Source of the DNA: JAJQBJ01 sp964387095
GTDB taxonomy: Bacteria > Bacillota > Clostridia > Oscillospirales > Oscillospiraceae
Direction: 5' to 3'
NCBI GenBank assembly: GCA_964387095.1
Contig: CAYLVH010000040.1
Coordinates: forward strand, 1 to 15,832
Length of the DNA: 15,832 nucleotides
The position numbers and the translations under genes are program-made. The notes beneath the pieces are model-generated. The model was not told the DNA's origin, did not search any database, and worked only from the letters and a program-made list of their open reading frames with translations. Of this stretch, positions 1 through 7,983 are shown piece by piece. Every line of letters starts with the position of its first letter. Within the stretch, counting starts at the first letter, position 1.

Positions 1-16
1 AAATACCAAGATTTAG

Positions 17-45
17 TTGCAATCTATTTTTTGGATTGATATAAT
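17..45 (+). promoter_or_regulatory. Sigma-A promoter of the smc operon
   Basis: The -35 box TTGCAA (17-22) and -10 box TATAAT (40-45) are separated by exactly 17 bases, which is near consensus for the housekeeping sigma factor. Transcription would start near position 52 and leave a leader of about 50 nt before smc. The upstream gene is outside the window. In many Firmicutes it is rnc, so a separate promoter here would make smc at least partly independent of it. Confidence 0.8.
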
Positions 46-63
46 AAGATGTTATCATAGGAT

Positions 64-81
64 TTGTATGTGCTCATACAA
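64..81 (+). other. Hairpin/palindrome in the smc leader
   Basis: TTGTATG (64-70) and CATACAA (75-81) form a perfect 7-bp stem with a TGCT loop, ending 8 bases before the smc Shine-Dalgarno. No T-run follows on the plus strand, so it is not a plus-strand intrinsic terminator. It could be an RNA structure affecting smc translation or mRNA stability, or a small DNA operator. The structure is visible in the sequence; any function is inference. Confidence 0.5.
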
Positions 82-101
82 AAAAGATTGAGGTGCGTTT
101 T

Positions 102-3100
102 TTGTATTTAAAATCGCTGGAAATCCAGGGATTCAAATCCTTCCCGGATAAGACCGTCCTCACCTTTGGTGAGGACATCACTGCCATCGTGGGCCCCAAC
201 GGCAGCGGAAAATCGAATATTTCCGACGCCATCCGCTGGGTCATGGGGGAGCAGTCTTCCAAGGCCCTCCGGGGGGGGAAGATGGAGGATGTGATCTTCG
301 GGGGCACCCTGGTGAGAAAGCAGACCGGTTATGCCGAGGTCAGCCTGGTGCTGGACAACTCCCAGGGGATTTTTCCTCTGGATGAAACGGAAATTATGAT
401 TACCCGCCGGTATTACCGTTCTGGCGAAAGCGAATATTATATCAACCGCCGCTCCTGCCGCCTTCGGGACGTGAACGAGCTGTTTATGGACACCGGCCTG
501 GGCAGGGAGGGCTACTCCATCATCGGCCAGGGCCGCATTGATGAAATCCTCTCCGTCAGGAGCCAGGACCGCCGGGAGATCTTTGAGGAGGCCGCCGGAA
601 TCTCCAAGTTCCGCCACAGGAAGGAAGAGTCCGAACGCCGCCTGGAGCGCACGGAGGAAAACCTGGTGCGCATCAACGATAAAATTGCCGAGCTGGAGCT
701 GCAGCTGGAGCCTCTTCGGGAGCAGGCCGAGAAGGCGAAGAAGTATCTGCTCCTTCGGGATGAGCTCAGAGGGCTGGAGATCTCCCTGTGGATGGAGCAG
801 CTGGACCGCATCCGGGCGGGAAACAGCAAGCTGCTGGCAGACTATGCCCAGGCTGTCCGCCAGCGGGATGAGGCCTCTGCCCAGCAAGAGAACCTGTATG
901 CCCGGTCGGAGGAGCTGCTGGAGCAGACCCGCCAAAAGGACATCCAGGCCGACGGCCTACGGGAGGAAGGGAACCGCCTGGAGGCTCAAAAGGCCCAGCG
1001 GGACAGCCGGGGGGCAGTGATCAAAAGCCAAATCCAAAGCAATCTGGAAAACATCCGCCGGATTCAGGCGGAGCTGGGGGATCAGCAGGGGAGAGAGGAC
1101 TCCATCTCCAGCCAAATCCGCCAGGGCCAGGAGCGGCTGGGGGAGATACAGCGGGAGAAGACAGATTTAAGCGCCCGGCTGGTGGGGACCCAGGAGCAGG
1201 CTGCCGCCCTTGACACCAAAGCGCAGGAGGTGGCCGGAGAGCTGGACCACATCCGGCAGAGGGAGGCCAGTGAGACGGCCTCCGCCGGGGATGCCAAGGC
1301 CCTGCTCTCCGCCCTGGCAGCGGCTTCCCAGGAGCTGCTGGACCGGGACGGTTCCCTGCGGTCCACCCTGCGGGAGACCAGTGACCAGCTGGCAAAGACA
1401 AAGGAACAGGCGGAGGTGAACCGGAAAAAGCGGGAGGCCCGGCTTGAGGAAAAAACCGCAGCTATCAACCGCATTTCCGCCTGGAAGATGAAAGCCCGGA
1501 ACCGCCAGCAGAAGGCGAAGCAGCTGGGCGAGCAGGTCAACCGCCTGAAGATGGAGGACAACAACCTGCGTGGGCGGGTGAAGATGCTGTCCGAAATGGA
1601 GAAGGTCTATGAGGGCTATTCCAAAGCGGTGAAGGTGGTCATGGCAGAGGCCAAGCGGGGGACGCTGGTCCATATCCGGGGCCCCGTGGCTGGGTTGATC
1701 CGGGTGCCGGACGCCTATACCGTGGCCATTGAGATTGCCCTGGGCGGTGCTATGCAGAATATCGTCGTGGATACCGAGGAGGATGGCAAGCGGGCCATCA
1801 ATTGGCTAAAACGCCGGGACGCTGGACGGGCCACGTTTTTGCCCCTGTCCGTAATCCGGGGCAATCTGCTCCAGGAGCGGGGAGTGGAGCGGGAACCCGG
1901 CTTTGTGGGCATTGCCAGCCTGCTGGTGGAATATGACAGCGATTATCAGGACCTGTTCCGAAACTTGCTGGGCAGGGTGGTCGTGGCTGAGAATATGGAT
2001 TCCGCCATTGCCATTGCGAACCATTACCGCCACCGCTTCCGCATTGTGACTCTGGACGGCCAGGTGCTGAATGTGGGCGGTTCCATGACCGGCGGCTCGG
2101 TGAGCCGCAACACCGGCATCTTATCCCGCGCCAATGAGCTGAAGCGTCTGAAGCTCCAGGGCGAGCAGCTGAGGCAGGAGCTGGCCCAGGCCCAGGAGCA
2201 GTATGGGGAGGCACAGCGGGAAGCGGAGAAGATCAATTATCAGATTGAGACCGCCAACGGTGAGCTGCGCCTGGTGGAGGATGAAATCCTCCGGCTGGAC
2301 AGCGAAGGGGAGCATTACCGCATCCTCATTGCCGATTTGGAGGCCCGCATGGAGGCCACGAAAAAGGAGCTGAGCCTGTTGGGCAGCCGTTCCGGCCAGA
2401 ACGACCAGGAGATCGACAAGGCTCGGGAGAAAATCAAGGAGATGGAGGCCGCTGCCGCCGCGGCTCACGCGGAGGGAGACCGGCTCAGCGCGGACCAGGC
2501 CCAGCTGCTCAAGCAGGCGGAGGCCCTCAGGGATGAGATCGCCCGGCTGAAGCTGGAGCTTGCGGCCCTGGACGTGGAGGCGGATACCACCGGCAAGACC
2601 CTGGAGCAGCTGGAGCAGCTGCAAATGGACCTGTCCGAGGACCGGGAGACCCGCCTGAACACCGTGAAGGAATTGAAAGCCCGAAACAGCCAGCTGGCTC
2701 AGGAGCTTCAACAGGAGGAGACTGCCCTCCGGGAGATCCGGCGCCGGAAAACGGAGCTGGAAGCCCGGCTCCAGGGGGTCAATGAGGAGCGGTTAGCCTT
2801 GGAAGCGGAGCGCAGCCGCATCGACCGGGAGAGCCGGGCCAAGAACAATGAGCTGCTGGCCATGGAGCGGGAGGTCTCCGCCCTGGAGCAGAAGAAGGCC
2901 GCCGCCACGGCGGAGGAAAACCAGCTGCTGGACAAGCTCTGGGAGACCTACGAGCTGTCCCATTCGGCGGCCCAACAGGTGCGCTTTGAGCTGGAATCCG
3001 TCTCCAAGGCCACCCGGCGTATCAGTGAGCTGAAACGGGGGATTTCTGCCCTGGGCAATGTGAACGTGGGCGCAGTGGAGGAATTTGACCGGATCAATGG

Positions 3101-3677
3101 CCGTTATACTTACCTGGCGGAACAGCGGGATGACGTGTCCAAGTCCAAGGATGAGCTGCTGACCATCATCGGGGGGATCACCAAGGAGATGGAGACCATC
3201 TTCCGGGAGCAGTTCAAGCGGATCCAGGCCTCCTTCTCTAGCACCTTTCAGGAGCTGTTTGGCGGCGGTAAGGCCACGCTGAAGCTGGAGGATGAAAGTG
3301 ATGTCCTGAACTGCGGCATTGAAATCAAGGTGCAGCCCCCGGGGAAATCCCTGAAAATCATCTCCCTGCTCTCCGGCGGCGAGAAGGCCTTTGTGGCAAT
3401 TGCCCTGTATTTCGCCATTTTGAAGGTGCGGCCCACCCCCTTCGTGGTGATGGACGAGATCGAGGCAGCTCTGGACGACAATAACGTGGTGCGCTTCGCC
3501 CGCTATATGCGGAGCATGACTGATAAGACCCAGTTTATCGTCATCACCCACCGCCGGGGCACCATGGAAGAGGCTGATGTGCTCTACGGCGTCACCATGC
3601 AGGAGCAGGGCATTTCCAGGATGCTGACCATCAACCTGAACGACGTGGAAAAGGAGCTGCATTTGACCGAGAATTGA
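102..3677 (+). CDS. smc: Chromosome segregation ATPase SMC
   Basis: This is the core subunit of bacterial condensin (with ScpA and ScpB), which organises newly replicated origins. In the 1191-aa product, Walker A (GPNGSGKS) lies near residues 31-38, a coiled coil at about 165-495, the hinge at about 505-670 with a glycine-rich end (LNVGGSMTGG), and a second coiled coil at about 675-1015. The C-terminal head carries the LSGGE signature at about 1090 and Walker B (FVVMDE) at about 1114. Length is normal for bacterial SMC. A GTG at 93 is in frame, but it lies inside the Shine-Dalgarno GAGGTG (90-95). The TTG at 102, six bases downstream, gives the usual family N-terminus (MYLKSLEIQGFKSF), so I chose TTG. 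ftsY follows 65 bases later, a typical Firmicutes pairing. The gene is intact and identification is essentially certain; only the start is open. Confidence 0.97.
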   Translation: MYLKSLEIQGFKSFPDKTVLTFGEDITAIVGPNGSGKSNISDAIRWVMGEQSSKALRGGKMEDVIFGGTLVRKQTGYAEVSLVLDNSQGIFPLDETEIMITRRYYRSGESEYYINRRSCRLRDVNELFMDTGLGREGYSIIGQGRIDEILSVRSQDRREIFEEAAGISKFRHRKEESERRLERTEENLVRINDKIAELELQLEPLREQAEKAKKYLLLRDELRGLEISLWMEQLDRIRAGNSKLLADYAQAVRQRDEASAQQENLYARSEELLEQTRQKDIQADGLREEGNRLEAQKAQRDSRGAVIKSQIQSNLENIRRIQAELGDQQGREDSISSQIRQGQERLGEIQREKTDLSARLVGTQEQAAALDTKAQEVAGELDHIRQREASETASAGDAKALLSALAAASQELLDRDGSLRSTLRETSDQLAKTKEQAEVNRKKREARLEEKTAAINRISAWKMKARNRQQKAKQLGEQVNRLKMEDNNLRGRVKMLSEMEKVYEGYSKAVKVVMAEAKRGTLVHIRGPVAGLIRVPDAYTVAIEIALGGAMQNIVVDTEEDGKRAINWLKRRDAGRATFLPLSVIRGNLLQERGVEREPGFVGIASLLVEYDSDYQDLFRNLLGRVVVAENMDSAIAIANHYRHRFRIVTLDGQVLNVGGSMTGGSVSRNTGILSRANELKRLKLQGEQLRQELAQAQEQYGEAQREAEKINYQIETANGELRLVEDEILRLDSEGEHYRILIADLEARMEATKKELSLLGSRSGQNDQEIDKAREKIKEMEAAAAAAHAEGDRLSADQAQLLKQAEALRDEIARLKLELAALDVEADTTGKTLEQLEQLQMDLSEDRETRLNTVKELKARNSQLAQELQQEETALREIRRRKTELEARLQGVNEERLALEAERSRIDRESRAKNNELLAMEREVSALEQKKAAATAEENQLLDKLWETYELSHSAAQQVRFELESVSKATRRISELKRGISALGNVNVGAVEEFDRINGRYTYLAEQRDDVSKSKDELLTIIGGITKEMETIFREQFKRIQASFSSTFQELFGGGKATLKLEDESDVLNCGIEIKVQPPGKSLKIISLLSGGEKAFVAIALYFAILKVRPTPFVVMDEIEAALDDNNVVRFARYMRSMTDKTQFIVITHRRGTMEEADVLYGVTMQEQGISRMLTINLNDVEKELHLTEN

Positions 3678-3680
3678 GCG

Positions 3681-3699
3681 CCTGGGGAGATGCCCCAGG
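3681..3699 (+). terminator. Weak hairpin between smc and ftsY
   Basis: CCTGGGG (3681-3687) and CCCCAGG (3693-3699) form a perfect 7-bp GC-rich stem with an AGATG loop, 3 bases after the smc stop codon. Only a broken T stretch (ATTTGATT) follows, so it is at best an attenuating or leaky terminator, or a 3'-end stabiliser that lets ftsY be expressed differently from smc. Confidence 0.4.
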
Positions 3700-3742
3700 A
3701 TTTGATTACCTATGAATATGGAAACGGGGAGGAATAGACGAA

Positions 3743-4642
3743 ATGGGATTTTTTGATAAGATTAAGGATGGCCTGAGCAAGACAAAAAAGGCCCTGGGCC
3801 TGGACAGCCTGTTTTCGGGCTTCTCTCACCTGGATGACGACTTCTATGATGAGCTGGAGGAGGCCATGATCCTGGCTGATATGGGTATGGATACGTCTCT
3901 GAAAGCGGTGGAGGAGCTGCGCCGCCGGGTGAAGGAGGAGAAGATCAAGGAGCCAGAGGCAGCGAGAACCTGTATGCGCCAAATCCTGTGCGAGATGTTA
4001 AATGTGGGGGATTCCAAGCTAAAGGTGTCTGGCAAGCCCTCTGTGGTGCTGATGATCGGCGTCAACGGAGGGGGCAAGACCACCACCATCGGCAAGCTGG
4101 GGGCGAGTCTGATCGCCCAGGGGCGGAAGGTGTTGTTTTCTGCCGGAGATACCTTCCGGGCCGCCGCCGCTGCCCAGCTGGAGATCTGGGCCAAGCGGGT
4201 GGGAGCGGATCTTGTCCGCCAGCACGAGGGGGCGGACGCCGCTGCCGTGGTGTATGACTCCATCGCCGCCGCCAAGGCCCGGGGGATCGACGTGATCCTG
4301 GTGGATACCGCTGGACGCCTCCACAATAAGACCAATCTGATGAACGAGCTGAACAAGATCAGCCGGGTCATTGACCGGGAGCTGCCGGACGCCTCCCGGG
4401 AGACCCTCCTGGTGCTGGACGCCACCACCGGCCAGAACGGCCTGATCCAGGCCAAGCAGTTCAAGGAGGCTGTCGGCATCACCGGCATCGTCCTGACCAA
4501 GCTGGACGGCACAGCCAAGGGAGGCATCGTCATTGCCATTGCCAACGAGCTGCAAATCCCCGTGAAGTATGTGGGTGTGGGCGAGGGCATGGATGACCTG
4601 CTGGAGTTCAACCCGGAGCAGTATGTGGAAGCGTTGATTTAA
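3743..4642 (+). CDS. ftsY: Signal recognition particle receptor FtsY
   Basis: FtsY is the membrane-associated SRP GTPase that receives ribosome-nascent-chain-SRP complexes and hands them to SecYEG. The 299-aa protein has an N-domain helical bundle (about 1-95) followed by the G domain. The nucleotide-binding elements are GVNGGGKT (106-113), DTFRA (136-140), DTAGR (188-192), TKLD (252-255) and GVGEG (278-282). The long acidic A domain of the E. coli protein is absent, as is usual in Gram-positives, so membrane binding would rely on the N-terminal helix MGFFDKIKDGL. G1 has a glycine where valine or serine is common (GVNGGGK), a mild variation. It is told from Ffh by the short N-terminus, the DTAGRLHNK motif and the lack of an M domain. 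The Shine-Dalgarno GGGGAGGA lies 9 bases before ATG. Confidence 0.97.
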   Translation: MGFFDKIKDGLSKTKKALGLDSLFSGFSHLDDDFYDELEEAMILADMGMDTSLKAVEELRRRVKEEKIKEPEAARTCMRQILCEMLNVGDSKLKVSGKPSVVLMIGVNGGGKTTTIGKLGASLIAQGRKVLFSAGDTFRAAAAAQLEIWAKRVGADLVRQHEGADAAAVVYDSIAAAKARGIDVILVDTAGRLHNKTNLMNELNKISRVIDRELPDASRETLLVLDATTGQNGLIQAKQFKEAVGITGIVLTKLDGTAKGGIVIAIANELQIPVKYVGVGEGMDDLLEFNPEQYVEALI

Positions 4643-4663
4643 TGTGACTGTGAGGTAATACAA

Positions 4664-5389
4664 ATGGATTATAAACGACTGGACGGCCGGGCCTTGGATG
4701 AATTGCGTCCGGTGGAGATTATTCCCAATATCAATCAGTTTGCAGAGGGCTCCTGCCTGATTAAGAGCGGCAACACCCAGATCTATATCACCGCCTCGGT
4801 GTCCCCCAAAGTTCCCCCGCATGTGCCGGAGGGAGAGGGCTGGGTCACTGCGGAATACAATATGCTGCCCCGGGCCAACCGGGAGCGGAGTAAGCGGGAT
4901 ATCTCCAAGCTGAAGCTGAACGGCCGCGCCGCGGAGATCCAGCGCCTGATCGGCCGCTCTCTGCGCTCCGCAGTGGACATGCAGAAGTTGGGCCCCTGGA
5001 ACATCACCGTGGACTGCGATGTGCTCCAGGGCGACGGCGGCACCCGCACGGCCTCCATCACCGGAGGCTTTGTGGCCATGGTCTTGGCCTTCAAGCGGAT
5101 GCAGCAGGAGGGTAAGCTGGGAGAGCTGCCCATCAAGACCTTTGTGGCCGCAGTTTCCGCTGGCGTGGTGAAGGATGTGCCCATGCTGGATTTGCAATAC
5201 TATGAGGATTCCGGCGCCATGGTGGATCTGAATTGCGTGATGACCGCAGAGGGGCAGCTCATCGAGATCCAGGGCACCGGCGAGGGCCGGCCCTTCTCCC
5301 TGGAGGAGCAACAGGAGCTGGTCCGTCTCTGCGCCAAGGGCATCCGAGAACTGAACGAGAAGCAGAAGGCCATCCTAGGGGACCTGTGA
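4664..5389 (+). CDS. rph: Ribonuclease PH
   Basis: RNase PH is a phosphorolytic 3'-5' exoribonuclease that trims tRNA 3' ends and other structured RNAs, acting as a hexameric ring. The 241-aa length is the family norm. Visible family motifs are the start MDYKRLDGRALDELRP, GRSLRS (97-102), the phosphate-binding and catalytic stretch with GDGGTRTASITG (123-134), VDLNCVMT (187-194) and EIQGTGEG (201-208). All key positions look intact, unlike the frameshifted rph of E. coli K-12. It starts 21 bases after ftsY with a modest Shine-Dalgarno (GAGGT). It ends 10 bases before the XTP/dITP pyrophosphatase gene, a conserved rph-rdgB pairing. Confidence 0.97.
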   Translation: MDYKRLDGRALDELRPVEIIPNINQFAEGSCLIKSGNTQIYITASVSPKVPPHVPEGEGWVTAEYNMLPRANRERSKRDISKLKLNGRAAEIQRLIGRSLRSAVDMQKLGPWNITVDCDVLQGDGGTRTASITGGFVAMVLAFKRMQQEGKLGELPIKTFVAAVSAGVVKDVPMLDLQYYEDSGAMVDLNCVMTAEGQLIEIQGTGEGRPFSLEEQQELVRLCAKGIRELNEKQKAILGDL

Positions 5390-5399
5390 GGGGCGGATT

Positions 5400-5984
5400 A
5401 TGAAAGCGGTATTGGCAAGCAATAATCCAGGCAAGCTCAAGGAGATGAACGCCATTCTTTCCAGCCTTGGTATGGAGGTGATCTCCCAGCGGGAGGCCGG
5501 CTATGACCTGGATGTGGAGGAGAATGGCACCACGTTTGAGGAAAACTCCTATCTGAAAGCCCATGCGGCCTGCCAGGCCAGCGGGATGATCGCCATTGCG
5601 GACGACTCCGGCCTGGTGGTGGATGCCCTGGACGGCGGACCGGGGGTGTACTCCGCCCGGTATGGGACCCCTGACCTGGACGACGCGGGGAGAACCGCCC
5701 TGCTGCTGAAAAATATGGAGGGGCAGGAGAACCGGGCCTGCCGGTTTGTCTCCGTCATCACCTGCTGCTTCCCGGACGGGCGGAAGCTGGTGGCCCGGGG
5801 GACCTGCGAGGGACAGGTGGGGTATGCTCCTGCAGGGGAAAACGGCTTCGGCTATGACCCCATTTTCTATATCCCCGAAAAGGGCAAGACCTTTGCCCAG
5901 CTCTCCCCGGAGGAGAAGAACGCCATGTCCCATCGGGGACGGGCCATTGCAAGGCTGGCAGAGCTGCTAAAGGGACAGCTTTAA
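5400..5984 (+). CDS. rdgB: XTP/dITP (non-canonical purine NTP) pyrophosphatase
   Basis: This HAM1/RdgB family enzyme hydrolyses dITP, ITP and XTP to monophosphates, keeping deaminated purines out of DNA and RNA. The 194-aa protein shows SNNPGKLKE (7-15) for triphosphate binding, FEENSYLKA (46-54), ADDSGL (67-72) with the catalytic and metal-binding acids, GPGVYSARYG (80-89), GENGFGYDPIFY (146-157) and SHRGRA (177-182). Length and motifs are standard. The ATG lies 6 bases after a GAGGGG Shine-Dalgarno, and the short gap to rph suggests co-transcription and perhaps coupling. In Firmicutes the rph-rdgB pair is common, and sometimes the two are fused. Confidence 0.97.
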   Translation: MKAVLASNNPGKLKEMNAILSSLGMEVISQREAGYDLDVEENGTTFEENSYLKAHAACQASGMIAIADDSGLVVDALDGGPGVYSARYGTPDLDDAGRTALLLKNMEGQENRACRFVSVITCCFPDGRKLVARGTCEGQVGYAPAGENGFGYDPIFYIPEKGKTFAQLSPEEKNAMSHRGRAIARLAELLKGQL

Positions 5985-6014
5985 TCAAGAAAGAAACGAA
6001 GAGGAAGATTATCT

Positions 6015-6338
6015 ATGGAACTCAACAGCAAACAGCGGGCCCAGCTTCGGGGCCTGGCCAACGGCATCCAGGTCATCCTGCATATCGGCAAGGACGGCAT
6101 CACCGAAAACCTGGTCAAGCAGGCGGATGAGGCCCTGGAGGCCCGGGAGCTGATCAAATGCAAGGTGCTGGAAAACAGTATGCTCACCGCCCGGGAGGCC
6201 TGCGATCAGCTATCCGCCTTAACCCGCAGCGAACAGGTGCAGGTCATCGGGACCAAGTTTGTCCTGTACCGGGAGAGTCACAAGCCCGGCAAGACGGACA
6301 AGATCGTCCTGGTGAAGGATAAGAAAAGAAAGAAATAA
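6015..6338 (+). CDS. yhbY: YhbY-family ribosome-associated RNA-binding protein
   Basis: This is a small CRM-domain (CRS1-YhbY) protein, called YqeI in B. subtilis; E. coli YhbY associates with pre-50S particles. The 107-aa product starts with the family pattern (SKQRAQLRGLA, 5-15), then has IGKDGIT (24-30) carrying the GKxG RNA-binding loop. It ends the domain with QVIGTKFVLYR (76-86) and a lysine-rich tail (KDKKRKK). The Shine-Dalgarno AGAGGA lies about 9 bases before ATG. It sits just before nadD, the conserved yqe-cluster order (yqeI-nadD-yqeK-rsfS), which supports a role in ribosome assembly. Its molecular function is known only in outline. Confidence 0.94.
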   Translation: MELNSKQRAQLRGLANGIQVILHIGKDGITENLVKQADEALEARELIKCKVLENSMLTAREACDQLSALTRSEQVQVIGTKFVLYRESHKPGKTDKIVLVKDKKRKK

Positions 6339-6359
6339 TCACGATGGGGATGATATGCG

Positions 6360-7556
6360 GTGAAGATTGGAATTTACGGGGGCACCTTTAACCCCATCCA
6401 CCGGGGGCATATGGCTGCGGCAAAGGCTGCGGTGGCAGCCCTGGGTCTGGACAAGCTGCTGCTGATCCCGGCGGGGATACCGCCCCACAAGGCGCTGCCC
6501 CATGAGACGGCCCCTGGAGAGCACCGGCTGGAAATGGCCAGGATCGCGGCGGACCGCCTGGGCTTGGATATCCCGGTGAAGGTGCTGGATATGGAGATCA
6601 ACCGGGAGGGGAAGAGCTATACCAGCGACACCCTGCGCCGCTTGAAGGAGAAATATCCAGAGGATGAGCTGTGGCTGCTGATGGGGACGGACATGTTCCT
6701 GACCCTGCACACCTGGCACCAGCCGGAGGTGATTCTGTCCCTGGCTGGGATCTGCGCCTTCGGACGGAAGGAGCAGGATGGGGAGGCGCTGTTTGCCCCT
6801 CAACGGGAGTACCTGGTTAAAACCTATCACGCTCAGGTGGTCACAATCACACTGCCCGGCCTGGTGGATGTCTCATCCACCCAACTGCGCCAGCGGCTGG
6901 CCGCCGGGGAGCAGCCGGAGGAGCTGGACGAATCCGTCTACGGCTATATCCTCCGCAAGGGCCTCTACGGCACCCACGCGGACCTGACAAAGCTGTCCTA
7001 TCCCCAGCTGCGGGCGGTCTCCTATTCCATGATCAAGGCCAAGCGGATTCCTCATATTAAGGGCACGGAGCAGGAGGCGGTGAAGCTGGCCAGGCGCTGG
7101 GGCGTGGACGAGGACCTGGCCCGGACCACCGCTATTCTCCATGACTGTACCAAGTATTTGAGCCTGGAAGAGCAGTTGAAATTATGCAATCAATATGGTA
7201 TTCTGTTAGACGATATGGAACAAACCACCTTGAAACTGCTCCATTCCAAAACTGGGGCGGGAGTGGCAAGGGAGGTTTTCGGCGTCTGTGACGAGGTCTA
7301 TGAGGCCATCTTTTGCCACACCACCGGCAAGGCGGATATGACCCGGTTGGAAAAGGTCATCTATATTGCAGATTATATGGAGCCGAGCCGGGACTTTGAG
7401 GGCGTGGAAAAATTGCGCGGCCTGGTCTATGAGGATTTGGACGCCGCCGTGCTTCTGGGCCTGGAAATGGGCATTCAGGAAATGGAAAGTATGGGCAATC
7501 CGGTTCATTACCGCACCGTCCAGGCCAGAGACTGGCTGAAAGCCCGCCTGAAATAA
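6360..7556 (+). CDS. nadD: NadD-YqeK fusion: NaMN adenylyltransferase / HD-domain Ap4A hydrolase
   Basis: The 398-aa protein joins two enzymes that are usually separate. Residues 1 to about 200 are nicotinate-mononucleotide adenylyltransferase, with GGTFNPIHRGH (7-17), the MGTDMF block (108-113) and SSTQLR (172-177). Residues from about 208 to the end are YqeK, an HD-superfamily symmetrical Ap4A hydrolase. Metal-ligand candidates there are H232 (RIPH), H261-D262 with K265 (HDCTK), H295, H320 (CHTTGK) and D338 (IADY). The start is GTG, preceded by GGGGATGA. The join is continuous with no stop or frameshift, and both halves look complete. YqeK normally follows nadD as its own gene, so this is a fusion of neighbours. 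Whether the mature protein works as one chain is unproven. Confidence 0.93.
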   Translation: MKIGIYGGTFNPIHRGHMAAAKAAVAALGLDKLLLIPAGIPPHKALPHETAPGEHRLEMARIAADRLGLDIPVKVLDMEINREGKSYTSDTLRRLKEKYPEDELWLLMGTDMFLTLHTWHQPEVILSLAGICAFGRKEQDGEALFAPQREYLVKTYHAQVVTITLPGLVDVSSTQLRQRLAAGEQPEELDESVYGYILRKGLYGTHADLTKLSYPQLRAVSYSMIKAKRIPHIKGTEQEAVKLARRWGVDEDLARTTAILHDCTKYLSLEEQLKLCNQYGILLDDMEQTTLKLLHSKTGAGVAREVFGVCDEVYEAIFCHTTGKADMTRLEKVIYIADYMEPSRDFEGVEKLRGLVYEDLDAAVLLGLEMGIQEMESMGNPVHYRTVQARDWLKARLK

Positions 7557-7590
7557 TAAAATGATTGGAAAATAGAAAGCGAGGAAGGAT

Positions 7591-7950
7591 ATGGCAGAAT
7601 CGAAAGAGTTTGCGCTGGCACTGGCAAAGGCCATAGACAAAAAGAAGGGCAAGAAGATCAGCGTGCTGAAAACTGGCGACCTGACCACCATTGCGGAATA
7701 TTTTGTCATCTGCACTGCCAGGTCCACCACGCAGATTCGCTCCCTGGCTGACGAATGCGAAAAGACCGCAGACCTGCTGGGGGAGGAGCTGCACCACAGA
7801 GAGGGACACGGCGGCGAATGGGAGCTGCTGGATTTCTCTGATGTGGTGGTTCACCTCTTCATGGAAGAGGCCAGAGAGTTCTATAATCTGGAGCGCCTGT
7901 GGGGGGACGCGACCCCCATTGACCTGACCGGTGTGTTGCAGCCGGATTGA
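7591..7950 (+). CDS. rsfS: Ribosomal silencing factor RsfS
   Basis: RsfS (Iojap/DUF143, YqeL in B. subtilis) binds ribosomal protein L14 on the 50S subunit and blocks joining with 30S, lowering translation in starvation or stationary phase. The 119-aa protein has the family blocks ISVLKTGDLTTIAEYFVI (23-40), EGHGGEWELLDFSDVVVHLF (71-90) and REFYNLERLWGDA (95-107). The Shine-Dalgarno GAGGAAGG lies 3 bases before ATG. It lies between nadD-yqeK and leuS; in many Clostridia a lytR-like (LCP) gene sits between yqeK and rsfS, and none is present here. Confidence 0.96.
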   Translation: MAESKEFALALAKAIDKKKGKKISVLKTGDLTTIAEYFVICTARSTTQIRSLADECEKTADLLGEELHHREGHGGEWELLDFSDVVVHLFMEEAREFYNLERLWGDATPIDLTGVLQPD

Positions 7951-7983
7951 TTAAACCCGTTATCAACACGGTTCAGAAAGAGT

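Noticed and set aside
102..3677. Possible SbcC, RecN or MukB instead of SMC
   Set aside because: The hinge, head motifs, length and position next to ftsY match bacterial SMC, and MukB and RecN differ in these features.
4019..5311. A 430-codon minus-strand frame across ftsY and rph
   Set aside because: It spans two clear plus-strand genes and their intergenic gap, has no ribosome binding site or recognisable domain, and reads as a compositional shadow.
7951..7983. T-box or other riboswitch before leuS
   Set aside because: The gap is only 33 bases and contains no T-box sequence or terminator/antiterminator pair.
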